From Neobacillus mesonae (lineage in GTDB: Bacteria; Bacillota; Bacilli; Bacillales; Cytobacillaceae): a DNA stretch of 64,000 nt. The stretch covers positions 1 to 64,000 of the forward strand of contig NZ_JAMBNQ010000016.1 of assembly GCF_023715155.1 (NCBI RefSeq), in the 5' to 3' direction. A program made the translations under genes and the position numbers. Under the pieces are notes generated by a model that ran no database searches, was not told where the DNA came from, and saw only the letters and a program-made list of their open reading frames with translations. Positions 8,071-17,544 of this stretch are shown piece by piece. The stretch's first letter is position 1. Each line of letters begins with the position of its first letter.

Positions 8071-8871
8071 TTAATTTTTCGATGCAAATACTTTTCCGAC
8101 TCCCAATACCCTTTCAATCACGACCATTAGAACAACCGTTAGTAAAATCATGATACTGGATATAGATGTAATAATCGGATCATATTGATATTGCATATAG
8201 GTGTAAATTCGAACTGGCAGTGTAACCACATCGGTGCTGACAATAAATAAGGCAACAGTCAGATCATCGAAAGAAGTAATGAAAGCGAAAATAGCCCCTG
8301 CAATTACGCCGGATTTGATTATGGGCAAAGTAATTTGGAAGAATACTCTTAAGCTCCCTGCCCCTAAATTCATGGCAGCCTGCTCTATGGAACGGTCGAA
8401 TCCTACTAAACTCGCAACGACTAACCGCATTACAAAAGGAATCGTTAAAATGATATGTCCAATAACAAGAGCAATTGGGCTCGCAGCGATGCCAATCCAG
8501 GAATAAAATTGCAGCAAGGCAACCCCAAATACAACTGATGGTATTAACAAGGGCGACCCGACTAATTGGGTAATTACTGACTTCCCTTTAAATTCATATC
8601 TAACCACAGCAATGGATGCCATGGTTCCGATAATGGTTGCGATAATCGAAGTTCCGAATGCAACAATAATACTTAATGTAAAGGACTGCATAAATTCGGG
8701 ATGATTGACTAACTCCGCATACCATTTGAAAGTAATACCTTTAGGCGGAAACACGATATAATCGGTAGTCGTCAATGATGATAATAAAACCACTACAATT
8801 GGAGCAGCCAGGAAAATGTAGACCAAGAGGCAGAAGAAATGTAGGCTGAATTTAGGTAATTTCTTTCTCAT
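8071..8871 (-). CDS. ABC transporter permease (PotC-like)
   Basis: The protein has 266 residues with six predicted membrane helices. The cytoplasmic EAA-like loop AAMNLGAGSLRVFFQITLP at about residue 170 contacts the ATPase. Length and pattern match the PotC/YdcV group that imports polyamines and related cations. Its ATGA start overlaps the stop of the first permease, so the two are translationally coupled. It probably imports the amine substrate of the adjacent dehydrogenase. Confidence 0.88.
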   Translation of the reverse strand: MRKKLPKFSLHFFCLLVYIFLAAPIVVVLLSSLTTTDYIVFPPKGITFKWYAELVNHPEFMQSFTLSIIVAFGTSIIATIIGTMASIAVVRYEFKGKSVITQLVGSPLLIPSVVFGVALLQFYSWIGIAASPIALVIGHIILTIPFVMRLVVASLVGFDRSIEQAAMNLGAGSLRVFFQITLPIIKSGVIAGAIFAFITSFDDLTVALFIVSTDVVTLPVRIYTYMQYQYDPIITSISSIMILLTVVLMVVIERVLGVGKVFASKN

Positions 8872-9791
8872 TGGATGGCCACCCCTTTTTCAGATTTCGC
8901 CAGTAGTTTGCTATAAACAATGATGGTAATGGTGGCAATAAAGATTAATAGGAAGCCGATTGCCGATCCATATGGCCAATTCAGCATGGTAGTTACCTGC
9001 TCATAAGTAAGAAAGGACATGAGCTTCACCTGAGGACCTCCAAGAATGGCAGGTGTAACAAATGAACTTACTGCCAAACTGAACACCATTACAGAACCTG
9101 CAAAAATCCCAGGAAGTGTTAATGGTAAAACGACCGAAAAGAATGTTCTAATTGGGCTTGCACCTAGATTTTGTGATGCACGGATGACACTAGGGTCAAT
9201 TCTTTCAAGGGATCCCATAATGCTTAACACCATGTATGGAAATAAAACGTGAACCATTCCAATTACAACACTGAATTCCGTATATAATAATGTAAGAGGT
9301 TGATCAATCAATCCCAGCTTCACTAAGGCATTATTTATGACTCCATTATTGCCCAGCAATATAACCCAGCCGTAACAACGGATAACCATGCTGATCAATA
9401 ACGGAGATAATACTAAAAGGGTTAAATAATTTTTTGTCCTGCCCTTTGCAATTGTCATTTGATAGGCAACTGGATAAGAGATGGCAATCGCAGCCAATGT
9501 CGTGATTAGGCCGATTTTTACTGTCCTCCATAAAACTCCAAGGTAAAATGTATCAGTAAGAAACTTCACATAATTTTGAAGGGTCCAATCATTGCCAATC
9601 CCGCTTGAGGCATCAAAAGTCTTAAAGCTCGTGATAAAAAGAAAAAATAATGGAAGCACAAAGAAAAAGATAAAAATGGCGAGCGTTGGCAGCAGCAATA
9701 ACCACGAATCAAGCTTTTTCCGTGTTGATTTCTTTTTCTTCTGCTCATATAAGAGTTCTTGTTCCTGTTTTATTTCCATGTCAGCCTGCAT
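8868..9791 (-). CDS. ABC transporter permease (PotB-like)
   Basis: The protein has 307 residues. A charged N-terminal tail of about 30 residues (lysine-rich) precedes six predicted helices, and the EAA loop ASQNLGASPIRTFFSVVLP is clear near residue 215. It is a PotB/YdcU-type permease and would form a heterodimer with the following PotC-like protein. The start ATG has GTGAGGTGA upstream. The gene lies between the ATPase and second permease in the conventional order. Confidence 0.88.
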   Translation of the reverse strand: MQADMEIKQEQELLYEQKKKKSTRKKLDSWLLLLPTLAIFIFFFVLPLFFLFITSFKTFDASSGIGNDWTLQNYVKFLTDTFYLGVLWRTVKIGLITTLAAIAISYPVAYQMTIAKGRTKNYLTLLVLSPLLISMVIRCYGWVILLGNNGVINNALVKLGLIDQPLTLLYTEFSVVIGMVHVLFPYMVLSIMGSLERIDPSVIRASQNLGASPIRTFFSVVLPLTLPGIFAGSVMVFSLAVSSFVTPAILGGPQVKLMSFLTYEQVTTMLNWPYGSAIGFLLIFIATITIIVYSKLLAKSEKGVAIQ

Positions 9792-9802
9792 TCGAATTCA
9801 CC

Positions 9803-10861
9803 TCACTTTTTAACAGGTAATAAATCTTCTGGATTCCAAACAGCTAAGACCTCTTGTCCCTCTTTTATTTGATCTGGATTGAATACCGTATTAGAAATAT
9901 CAGCAAATAAATATTGATTGTTGTTTAGAAAAATGTATCGGGTTTTTGAACCTAGGAACATTTTTCTTTCCACTAAGACTTTTAGCCCTTGGTTATTCTC
10001 TAAATTAATTTGAATTTTTTCAGGTCTTAGGTAAAATTCGCTTAAGACACCCTTTGGAACATGATGGGATAATACTTGCTGATATCCATCAAAGGACACC
10101 TTACATGGTTGATCATCATTCGATTCCATTACTTCAGCCTGAATATGGTTTACCTCTCCGATAAACCGTGAAACAAAATCTGTTTGCGGGTGGTTATAAA
10201 TAGCTGCAGGTGTATCCACCTGTTCTATCCTTCCCTCGTACATAACCGCAACCCGGTCTGAAATAGCCAGCGCTTCTTCCTGATCATGTGTTACAAATAT
10301 GGTAGTAATCCCTACTTTTTTTTGAATCCCTACAATTTCTTCACGCATTTCCTGCCTCAGCTTGGCATCAAGATTGCTTAATGGCTCATCAAGAAGCAGC
10401 ACTTTAGGCTTAATGACAAGAGCTCTTGCTAATGAGACACGCTGCTGCTGGCCGCCGGAAAGTTCCTTTGGATAACGTTTTTCATACCCCGATAACCGGA
10501 CCATTTCAAGCGCCTCTAAAACACGTTGATTAATTTCAGCTTTACTAACCTTGCGCAGCTTCAACCCGTAGGCCACATTATCGAACACAGTCATGTGAGG
10601 GAAGAGAGCATAGTTTTGAAAAACCATGCCCATCTCTCTTTTATTGGGAGGAAGCAGGTGGACTGGTTTTCCGTCCACCACAATCTTTCCCCCGTCTACT
10701 TCTAGAAACCCAGCAATCATATTGAGAGTTGTGGTCTTGCCGCATCCCGATGGACCAAGAAAGGAGACAAGCTCCCCTTTCTCTATCTCAAGATTCATCT
10801 TTTTTACTACCTCTGTTTTGTTAAACGTCTTTACTACATTTTCAAGGCACAGATAGCTCAT
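9803..10861 (-). CDS. ABC transporter ATP-binding protein (PotA-like)
   Basis: The protein has about 352 residues. The Walker A motif GPSGCGKTT, the signature LSGGQQQRVSLARAL, the Walker B VLLLDEPLSNLD and the switch His in VTHDQEEAL are all present, so it should be an active ATPase. A C-terminal TOBE-type domain (FYLRPEKIQINLE) is typical of PotA/UgpC importers. Two consecutive ATG codons exist; the second (10861) has the better distance from GAGGTGAA. Confidence 0.9.
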   Translation of the reverse strand: MSYLCLENVVKTFNKTEVVKKMNLEIEKGELVSFLGPSGCGKTTTLNMIAGFLEVDGGKIVVDGKPVHLLPPNKREMGMVFQNYALFPHMTVFDNVAYGLKLRKVSKAEINQRVLEALEMVRLSGYEKRYPKELSGGQQQRVSLARALVIKPKVLLLDEPLSNLDAKLRQEMREEIVGIQKKVGITTIFVTHDQEEALAISDRVAVMYEGRIEQVDTPAAIYNHPQTDFVSRFIGEVNHIQAEVMESNDDQPCKVSFDGYQQVLSHHVPKGVLSEFYLRPEKIQINLENNQGLKVLVERKMFLGSKTRYIFLNNNQYLFADISNTVFNPDQIKEGQEVLAVWNPEDLLPVKK

Positions 10862-10875
10862 CATTTCACCTCTTT

Positions 10876-11961
10876 TTAGTGGGCAACTTCTATTTCTTTA
10901 TTTGCTCTCTCTGTCCATTCAGCACGTTTTTGATTCACATATTCCCAGTCCACTTTTATTAGCTTTGAAATTTGCTCATCCCCATATGGAATTTTCTCAG
11001 TAATATCGCCGCTTAATTTCACATTCTTATTAACAGGACCATCAAATACTGATAAGGCAAATTCTTTTTGAACTTCTTCACTTAAAATATAATTTACAAA
11101 TTTTTGAGCCAGCTCTTCATGTGGAGCATTCTTCACTACGTTTGCCGTTAACATTAGGGCCGGAGCACCTTCTTTTGGGATGACAAATTCAATTGGAAAT
11201 CCAGTATCTTTTAGGGTAAATACCCGGCTGCTGCCCCAAGCACTTGCGACTGTCTGGCCCTGCATGAAGTAATTGGATACATCCGCGGTCTTATCGAAAG
11301 TCACCGCATTCTTAGACATTTCTTTTAGTTTTTCAAACCCAGGTTCGATATTTTTTTCATCTCCTCCATTTGTTTTGGCAGCCATAATCAGCAAATGAAC
11401 CCCGTAAGTATTTGAAATAGACGGTAAAACGAGTTTTCCTTTAAATTTTGAATCGGCTAAATCATTCCAGGATGTAGGGGGTTCCCAATTGTTTTTTTCA
11501 AATGCCTCTTTGCTATAGGCAAGTCCTGTAGAGACAATACCAAAACCGACCCCGACTTGATCCTTGTCTTTTGCAATGTCATAGACATTTGCCAAGTTGG
11601 TGACAATTTTTTCATCTAACGGCGCCAGCAGACCAAATGATTTTGCCTGGGCTTGAGGACCGTCGTCAATAAAAGCTACATCAATCTCAGGATTATCCTT
11701 TTGTGCTTGCAGTTTTGAAACGGTGTCGACAGAACTACCAGTAATATACTTAACCTTTACACCAAATTCCTTCTCAAATTTAGGAATAACGATTTCCTTA
11801 AATTTTTTCTCATAACTTCCCCCATAAGCAGCTAACACCAAGGTTTTGCTGTCTTTACCATTTGATTCTTTTGAAGTACTGCTTGTTTCATTACTACTGC
11901 AAGCTGATACAACAACTAGCATTAAACAAATGATTCCAATAAGCAGTGTTTTCCTTTTCAT
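10876..11961 (-). CDS. ABC transporter substrate-binding lipoprotein (PotD-like)
   Basis: The protein has 361 residues from the ATG at 11961, eight bases after AAAGGAGG. It has a lipoprotein signal peptide with lipobox VVSAC (Cys near residue 21), a Ser/Asn/Lys-rich linker, and a type 2 periplasmic-binding fold beginning TLVLAAYGGSYEKKF. This is the PotD/YdcS/iron-thiamine-like class. It is the first gene of the importer and enzyme operon. The ligand is unknown; the context suggests an amino compound with an N-linked carboxylate. Confidence 0.88.
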   Translation of the reverse strand: MKRKTLLIGIICLMLVVVSACSSNETSSTSKESNGKDSKTLVLAAYGGSYEKKFKEIVIPKFEKEFGVKVKYITGSSVDTVSKLQAQKDNPEIDVAFIDDGPQAQAKSFGLLAPLDEKIVTNLANVYDIAKDKDQVGVGFGIVSTGLAYSKEAFEKNNWEPPTSWNDLADSKFKGKLVLPSISNTYGVHLLIMAAKTNGGDEKNIEPGFEKLKEMSKNAVTFDKTADVSNYFMQGQTVASAWGSSRVFTLKDTGFPIEFVIPKEGAPALMLTANVVKNAPHEELAQKFVNYILSEEVQKEFALSVFDGPVNKNVKLSGDITEKIPYGDEQISKLIKVDWEYVNQKRAEWTERANKEIEVAH

Positions 11962-12101
11962 CACTTTTCCTCCTTTTAATAGGTCTTCCAAATTTGGGTT
12001 TCACTCCTTTTTAATCATTTAAAAATTCGCAATATTTTATTTTGAATTTTCTGATATCTGATTTTAAAAAATATAATTTTATAAACTTTGAGGATATAAT
12101 A

Positions 12102-12115
12102 TTATAACTTTATAA
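12102..12115. promoter_or_regulatory. Candidate GntR operator upstream of the importer operon
   Basis: TTATAACTTTATAA lies between the GntR gene and the substrate-binding protein start. The same 14 bases occur just upstream of the GntR gene itself. Two identical sites in front of the regulator and its likely target suggest an operator. Confidence 0.55.
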
Positions 12116-12116
12116 G

Positions 12117-12833
12117 TTAAAAATGAGTTTCTGTATAGTAGATCGTTTTGTCTGGGCGGTCGATAAATGTGGAATATTCTACGATGTCTCCTTGGTGTGT
12201 ATAGGTAAATCTCTCCCATTTAAAAACAGGGGTACCGGATTCGACCTGGAGCCTTTCTGCTTCTTCATCCTTTACAACATAAGGCTTAATGAATACTTTT
12301 ACCTTGTCTAAAGAAACCTGATATTTTTTTTGCAGAATATTGTAAATTAGGTCATTGTTGATATCATCTGTTGTAAGAGTGGGGCATATTTCATATGGAA
12401 GATAGGTATATTCAAGCATGATGGGCACATCATTTTCAATCTTTACACGATGTATTTTGAAGATTTTAGCTTTAGGCGGTAATACTAGTTTCTTCACAAT
12501 TTCATTATTCGCATCTTCTATTGAAAAACTGATTAATTCGTGGGGATGTTCTTCATTATCTGTTGTTAGTGTAAAAAAGGCGGTTATATCACGCTCTTTT
12601 GTGGAACCGGATACAAATGTTCCTTTTCCTCTCTGCCTATAGAGGTATCCCTTATTGACGAGCTCTATTACAGCCCGTTTGACGGTAATGGTGCTGACAT
12701 CGAATATTTCAGCTAGTTCCTGTTCAGCAGGCAGCTGATAGCCCACTTCCCATTGTTTCGAAGTGATTTTCTTTTCCAGCACCTGTTCAACCTGCCGATA
12801 AAAAGGAACATGGCTATTTTTATCAATTTTCAT
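12117..12833 (-). CDS. GntR family transcriptional regulator (HutC/UTRA type)
   Basis: The protein has 238 residues. The N-terminal winged helix (about 1-72) contains FYRQVEQVLEKKI, LPAEQELAEIFDVSTITVKR and a wing GYLYRQRGKGTFVSG. It is followed by a UTRA ligand-binding domain with HRVKIENDVPIMLEYTYLP. Such regulators respond to small metabolites and often control neighbouring uptake genes. Its target is probably the importer and dehydrogenase operon that starts 156 bases downstream, given the shared TTATAACTTTATAA sites. The RBS AAGGAG precedes the ATG. Confidence 0.9.
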   Translation of the reverse strand: MKIDKNSHVPFYRQVEQVLEKKITSKQWEVGYQLPAEQELAEIFDVSTITVKRAVIELVNKGYLYRQRGKGTFVSGSTKERDITAFFTLTTDNEEHPHELISFSIEDANNEIVKKLVLPPKAKIFKIHRVKIENDVPIMLEYTYLPYEICPTLTTDDINNDLIYNILQKKYQVSLDKVKVFIKPYVVKDEEAERLQVESGTPVFKWERFTYTHQGDIVEYSTFIDRPDKTIYYTETHF

Positions 12834-12852
12834 ATTTTCTCCTTTTTATAAT

Positions 12853-12868
12853 GTTATAACTTTATAAC
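12853..12868. promoter_or_regulatory. Candidate GntR autoregulatory operator
   Basis: GTTATAACTTTATAAC has perfect seven-base arms (GTTATAA/TTATAAC) around CT, 20 bases upstream of the GntR start codon. It shares TTATAACTTTATAA with the site at 12102-12115. Confidence 0.6.
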
Positions 12869-13062
12869 CTTATATGAAATAAGTTATTATGTAATTTATA
12901 ATTTATACCTATTTCGCCTAGTTGTCAATATTTTTTGAATATTTTAACTCCTATATATTTAATATAAATATGGATTGGTGCCACTAATCAGCTGAATAAA
13001 TTCTCTATCCCATTACTATATTTTTAATAGATGAATGAACCTGCTAGCTTTATAAGTAAAAA

Positions 13063-13101
13063 ACCACCGTAACCCTTCATTTTAGAAGTTTTACAAGTGG
13101 T
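13063..13101 (-). terminator. Terminator of the IclR gene
   Basis: On the minus strand, ACCACTTGTAA pairs imperfectly with TTACGGTGGT and is followed by TTTTTTACTT. It lies about 25 bases downstream of the IclR stop codon. Confidence 0.6.
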
Positions 13102-13123
13102 ATCTAAAGGCCTTTTTTATCCA

Positions 13124-13900
13124 TTACTGGATGGAACCCGTAAATCCTAGTCTTAAAGAGATCCGGTTTCCTACTTCTATCATTTTATGTGAAAGCAATC
13201 CAAGCCGCTCATCCGTCATCCTAAATGCGGGTCCCGAGATGCTGATGGATGCACATACATTGCCTGCATGATCAAATATTGGAGCAGCAATACAGCGAAT
13301 TCCATATTCATTTTCTTCCATATCCAGCGCATAGCCTTTTTGTTTCACTTTCATCAATTCCTTAAGCAAAGAATCCTGGTCAGTAATCGTCTTGTCGGTA
13401 TGCTTCGGCATTCCCTTACGTTCTAGTATTTCTAAAACCACACTTGTTGGTAAATGAGACATGATGGCTTTTCCCACTGAAGTGCAATGCATGGGAGCCC
13501 TTTTTCCAACCTTTGAATGCATCCTTAAGGTTTCATTTCCTTCCAGTTTTTCTATGTAAACCACTTCGCCACGGTCAAATACTACAAGATGAATAACCTC
13601 ATTTGTCTCCTGTTCTAACTCACGTAAAAACGGTTTTGCTTCCGATCTCAGGTCAATTGAATCAAGCAGTTTGGAACTGATATCTAAAAATTTATATCCC
13701 AGCTTATAACGGCCGGTTTCTGGATCCTGTTCCATATACCCGTACTGAACTAATGTGGATAGAATTCGATAAACAGAACTTTTATTAATGTCCATTTGAT
13801 TGGAAATTTCCGTAACTCCGATTCCATCCCGGTTTAATCCAACAATATGGATAATATCCAATGCTCTGCTGACAGATTTCACCATATTTTCTCTTGTCAA
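13124..13900 (-). CDS. IclR family transcriptional regulator
   Basis: The protein has 258 residues, from a TTG start with GGAGGTGA seven bases upstream. The N-terminal winged helix (VSRALDIIHIVGLNRDGIGV, then INKSSVYRILSTLVQYGYM) is followed by the IclR effector domain with the conserved MHCTSVGKAIMSHLP and GIRCIAAPIFDHAGNV. IclR proteins of the GclR/AllR type bind glyoxylate or related acids. Because the neighbour upstream includes malate synthase G, a role in sensing glyoxylate is plausible but inferred. Confidence 0.9.
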   Translation of the reverse strand: MTRENMVKSVSRALDIIHIVGLNRDGIGVTEISNQMDINKSSVYRILSTLVQYGYMEQDPETGRYKLGYKFLDISSKLLDSIDLRSEAKPFLRELEQETNEVIHLVVFDRGEVVYIEKLEGNETLRMHSKVGKRAPMHCTSVGKAIMSHLPTSVVLEILERKGMPKHTDKTITDQDSLLKELMKVKQKGYALDMEENEYGIRCIAAPIFDHAGNVCASISISGPAFRMTDERLGLLSHKMIEVGNRISLRLGFTGSIQ

Positions 13901-13921
13901 AAAGATTCACCTCCATTTTGA

Positions 13922-13950
13922 AACACCCTCACTTTACCAGTGAGGGTGTT
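13922..13950 (-). terminator. Strong hairpin between the FAH and IclR genes
   Basis: AACACCCTCAC pairs perfectly with GTGAGGGTGTT (11 base pairs, seven-base loop), followed on the minus strand by TCAAAA rather than a long T run. It may end the malate synthase/FAH transcript or attenuate read-through into the IclR gene. Confidence 0.65.
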
Positions 13951-14024
13951 AAACGACTATTTGAATATATTACTTTTTGGACTCTTTCATTATAACATCT
14001 CGAGTCTTAGTACCAATATCCAGT

Positions 14025-14804
14025 TTATCGGATGTTTTCAATTGCCCTTTCATGTATAAACGTATTCTTAAGTGTCCCGATTTCTTTAATTTCACATTCA
14101 ATGCTGTCCTCCGCATCTACCATTTCTGCTCCTAAAGGACTCCCTGTTAAAATAACATCCCCTGGTTGAAGGGTCATCACATAGGTAAGATATGAGACCA
14201 TCTTTCGTAACGGAACGATCATTAATTCTGTTCCGCTATTTTGCTTTTCCACTCCATTAAGCCTTGCTTCCACTCTAATTTGATGAGGATCCAGGTCTGT
14301 TTCAATCACCGGACCTAATGGGGTAAACGTATCAAACGATTTACCAATTGTCCAGTGTCCATTTGGGTGAAAAAATTGTGGTGCTGTTACATCATTTCCT
14401 ACCGTATAGCCGAACACATAATCTAGTACATCTGATTCAGGGACATTCTTTACTTCTTTCCCAATAACTACTGCCAATTCTGATTCAAATTTCACCTGGC
14501 TAATCTCATTTGGAATCACAATCTTTTCATCCGGTCCAATAACTGAGGAAATTGGTTTTAAAAAGAAAACAGGGATATCAGGTAATTCCTCTGGCAGGTC
14601 TTCCACTTGAGCCACATAATTAGCCCCGATACCAATAATTTGATTCGGCTTAAGCGGTGCGAGAAACCGAACTTGATCTTTATAAAATTCATTTCCTGTG
14701 TAGTTCCATTCCCCAAATATATCCCCATCTATTTCTCTGATTGTCCCTTTATCTAGGACTCCCAAACTTATTTTTCCATTCGCACTAAACCTGGCAAACT
14801 TCAA
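14025..14804 (-). CDS. Fumarylacetoacetate hydrolase (FAH) family protein
   Basis: The protein has 259 residues. Metal-binding residues of the FAH fold are visible: FESELAVVIGKE (E-x-E) and GYTVGNDVTA (Asp), with GKSFDTFTPLGP and LTGSPLGAE as further family motifs. Members cleave C-C bonds of diketo acids, decarboxylate oxaloacetate or hydrate dienoic acids, all with Mg2+. It lies 82 bases downstream of malate synthase G on the same strand. The substrate is unknown; in this context it may handle a keto acid released by the amine dehydrogenase. Confidence 0.85.
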   Translation of the reverse strand: MKFARFSANGKISLGVLDKGTIREIDGDIFGEWNYTGNEFYKDQVRFLAPLKPNQIIGIGANYVAQVEDLPEELPDIPVFFLKPISSVIGPDEKIVIPNEISQVKFESELAVVIGKEVKNVPESDVLDYVFGYTVGNDVTAPQFFHPNGHWTIGKSFDTFTPLGPVIETDLDPHQIRVEARLNGVEKQNSGTELMIVPLRKMVSYLTYVMTLQPGDVILTGSPLGAEMVDAEDSIECEIKEIGTLKNTFIHERAIENIR

Positions 14805-14886
14805 ATCATTTCCCTCCTTCCAATACCCTTGTTAAAATGAACTTCTAGATTCGAATTATCTTCTAAAAAATATCGATTTCGTGTTA

Positions 14887-17064
14887 TTATTTGCTCACTG
14901 TCATTTTTGCCTTTGCCTCAATCCGGCGGCGATGTAATATTGGTTCAGTATAACCGTTAGGCTGGTCAACACCTAAGAAAACAAGGTCGCACGCCGCTTG
15001 GAAGGCTACGGAGCGATCGTAATCAGGAGCCATTGGGCGGTAAGCGGAATCACCGGCATTTTGTTCATCGACAACTTTGGCCATACGCTTTAATGTCTCC
15101 AATACCTGTGCCTTTGTTGTTATCCCGTGGTGCAGCCAATTCGCAATATGCTGGCTGGAAATTCTTAATGTTGCCCTATCTTCCATTAATCCAACGTTGT
15201 TGATATCCGGTACCTTAGAGCAGCCAATACCTTGTTCAACCCAGCGGACCACATATCCCAAAATTCCTTGCGCATTATTGTCCAGCTCTTCTTGAATCTC
15301 ATCAGGATTCCAATTGGAATTATAGGCTGCAGGGATTTCCAAAATGGCATCTGTGAAATCCTTCATCTCATTCAGCTTTTCCTCCTGTATCTTGGCTGTG
15401 TTAATTTCATGATAATGCAAGGCATGAAGCGTTGCAGCTGTTGGCGACGGTACCCAGGCAGTTGTGGCCCCGGTTTTTAGCTGACCGATTTTTTGCTCTA
15501 GCATGTCAGCCATCCTATCAGGCATTGCCCACATTCCTTTTCCAATCTGGGCCCTGGATTGGAATCCAGCTGCTAAACCAGCACTAACATTCGATTCCTC
15601 ATAGCTCTGAAGCCATGTGGAACCTTTCATTTCATTCTTGCGGATCATCGGGCCGGCTTCCATAGAAGTGTGGATTTCGTCTCCTGTCCGGTCTAAGAAA
15701 CCTGTATTAATAAATACAACACGTTCACTGACTTCTTTAATACATGCTTTTAAGTTTAGTGAAGTCCGGCGTTCCTCATCCATAACACCGATTTTTAATG
15801 TATTTCGTTCCAGGCCAATCAAATCTTCCACCCTATTAAATAATTCGTTGGCAAAAGCCGTCTCTTTCGAACCGTGCATTTTTGGTTTTACGATATAAAT
15901 AGAGCCTTTTGATGTGTTTTGATATTGACCATTTCCAAGTAACGTGTGCTTGGCAATTAAACTAGTAATAACAGCATCCAAGATCCCTTCCTGAACCTCT
16001 TCCCCGTTTTGGTCAAGGATGGCAGTATTTGTCATTAAATGTCCGACATTCCTGACAAACATAAGGGAACGACCAGACAATGTTAATTTTTGTCCATCCG
16101 GCATGGTATAACAGCGGTCGGGATTTAACGTGCGCGTTATCGTTCTATTGCCTTTGGCAAAAACAGCTGATAAGTCACCTTTCATCAACCCCAGCCAATT
16201 ACGGTATACAAGCACCTTATCCTCCGCATCGACTGCTGCAACCGAATCCTCGCAATCCATAATAGTTGTCACAGCCGCTTCCATCAAGATATCCTTTATA
16301 CCCGCAGCATCTGCTTTACCAATAGGGTGTTCTCGATCAAGCTGAATTTCGAAATGAAGACTATTATTTTTCAATAAAACGGCTGACGGGTCAGCAGCTT
16401 CCCCCTTATAACCCTTCAATTTCGACTCATCTTCTAAACCAGTTATTTGACCATTTTGAAGGGAAACTGACAATTTCCCTTCAACAACTTGATAGCATAA
16501 AGCCTCCTTGTGGGATGCATTTTCTAATGGTGCAGCATGATCTAGAAATTCCCTTGCAAAATTGATTACCTTCTCCCCGCGGACAGGATTATAACTTCCG
16601 CTTCGATGGGCACCATCTTCTTCACTAATGGCATCAGTTCCATAAAGGGCATCGTAAAGACTTCCCCATCGGGCATTAGCTGCGTTAATAGCGTAGCGCG
16701 CATTATTTACAGGCACCACCAGCTGTGGACCGGCCTGGAGGGAAATTTCATCATCGACATTGTTAGTAGTAATTTGAAAATCCTCCACCTCTGGCTCCAA
16801 ATATCCGATCTGCTGTAAAAATGTTTTATATTGGTTAAAATCAAATTGTTGATTTTGCTTATGCCACTCGTTAATCTTCATTTGGATTTCATCACGGACA
16901 GCTAGCAGTTCGCGGTTCTTAGGTGTCAAATCCTTAATTAATTGTTCAAATCCACCCCAAAACCTGCTTTCTTCTACCCTGCTTTCCGGCAGTACTTCAT
17001 GATTAATAAATTCATAAAGTTCAGAAGCAACCTGAAGATTTCCCACTTTTTCGTAATGTGTCAT
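14887..17064 (-). CDS. glcB: Malate synthase G
   Basis: The protein has 725 residues, matching the usual length of monomeric malate synthase G, which condenses glyoxylate and acetyl-CoA to malate. Recognisable stretches include [74 protein letters not shown] and [19 protein letters not shown], spanning the TIM barrel and C-terminal plug. No isocitrate lyase is next to it, so glyoxylate probably comes from another source such as glycolate, ureides or oxidation of an N-carboxymethyl compound. Three copies of an operator-like motif lie upstream. Confidence 0.95.
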   Translation of the reverse strand: MTHYEKVGNLQVASELYEFINHEVLPESRVEESRFWGGFEQLIKDLTPKNRELLAVRDEIQMKINEWHKQNQQFDFNQYKTFLQQIGYLEPEVEDFQITTNNVDDEISLQAGPQLVVPVNNARYAINAANARWGSLYDALYGTDAISEEDGAHRSGSYNPVRGEKVINFAREFLDHAAPLENASHKEALCYQVVEGKLSVSLQNGQITGLEDESKLKGYKGEAADPSAVLLKNNSLHFEIQLDREHPIGKADAAGIKDILMEAAVTTIMDCEDSVAAVDAEDKVLVYRNWLGLMKGDLSAVFAKGNRTITRTLNPDRCYTMPDGQKLTLSGRSLMFVRNVGHLMTNTAILDQNGEEVQEGILDAVITSLIAKHTLLGNGQYQNTSKGSIYIVKPKMHGSKETAFANELFNRVEDLIGLERNTLKIGVMDEERRTSLNLKACIKEVSERVVFINTGFLDRTGDEIHTSMEAGPMIRKNEMKGSTWLQSYEESNVSAGLAAGFQSRAQIGKGMWAMPDRMADMLEQKIGQLKTGATTAWVPSPTAATLHALHYHEINTAKIQEEKLNEMKDFTDAILEIPAAYNSNWNPDEIQEELDNNAQGILGYVVRWVEQGIGCSKVPDINNVGLMEDRATLRISSQHIANWLHHGITTKAQVLETLKRMAKVVDEQNAGDSAYRPMAPDYDRSVAFQAACDLVFLGVDQPNGYTEPILHRRRIEAKAKMTVSK

Positions 17065-17095
17065 CGTTCAATTTCCCCCTTATAATTGTTTGCCA

Positions 17096-17273
17096 TTACG
17101 CAACACCGTTTCTATAAATACACATGTTTGTTATCACGCAACAGCGTTTTAGATTTTGTAAAAAAATCTTACCGTCTTAAAAATACGAAGCCAGTTAATA
17201 GTCGTTAATTCTATATCAGGTGACAGGCATCCACTATTAACCTAATGTTTCGCAATAAGCAACAGCGTTTCTA
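17096..17273. promoter_or_regulatory. Three copies of an operator-like motif upstream of glcB
   Basis: ACGCAACACCGTTTCTA (17098-17114), ACGCAACAGCGTTTTAG (17136-17152) and AAGCAACAGCGTTTCTA (17257-17273) are direct repeats. The central copy has the perfect palindrome ACGC-AACA-GCGT. The rest of the 17065-17538 gap is AT-rich and holds no other gene. The position fits a binding array for the IclR protein encoded downstream. Confidence 0.55.
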
Positions 17274-17512
17274 AATTAATAAAAAATAAAACTAAATTTA
17301 CTTTTTATCACCCCTTTTGGAAATAAATTTTATAATTATCAGACTATTCTTATTAAACCATAATTATTTCATTTTTCAAAGGGTTTTTTTGTTTGAATTT
17401 TTTATAAAAAATGATGGCAGATATGATTCTTTCAAATTAGCATGTATATTAGTGGAAATCCGCTAATGCCAATGACTGTTTCATGCTTTTCGTCATTTTT
17501 GGGAATACTAAC

Positions 17513-17544
17513 CTTACTTTGACTGTAACGAAAAGAAGGTGAAC
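17513..17544 (+). repeat. Second copy of the 32-base upstream sequence
   Basis: It is 31/32 identical to 4689-4720 and includes the AAGAAGGTGA ribosome binding site used by the antiporter gene. It also contains the overlapping end of a possible 19-codon frame (from ATG at 17483) ending LTLTVTKRR. Confidence 0.6.
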
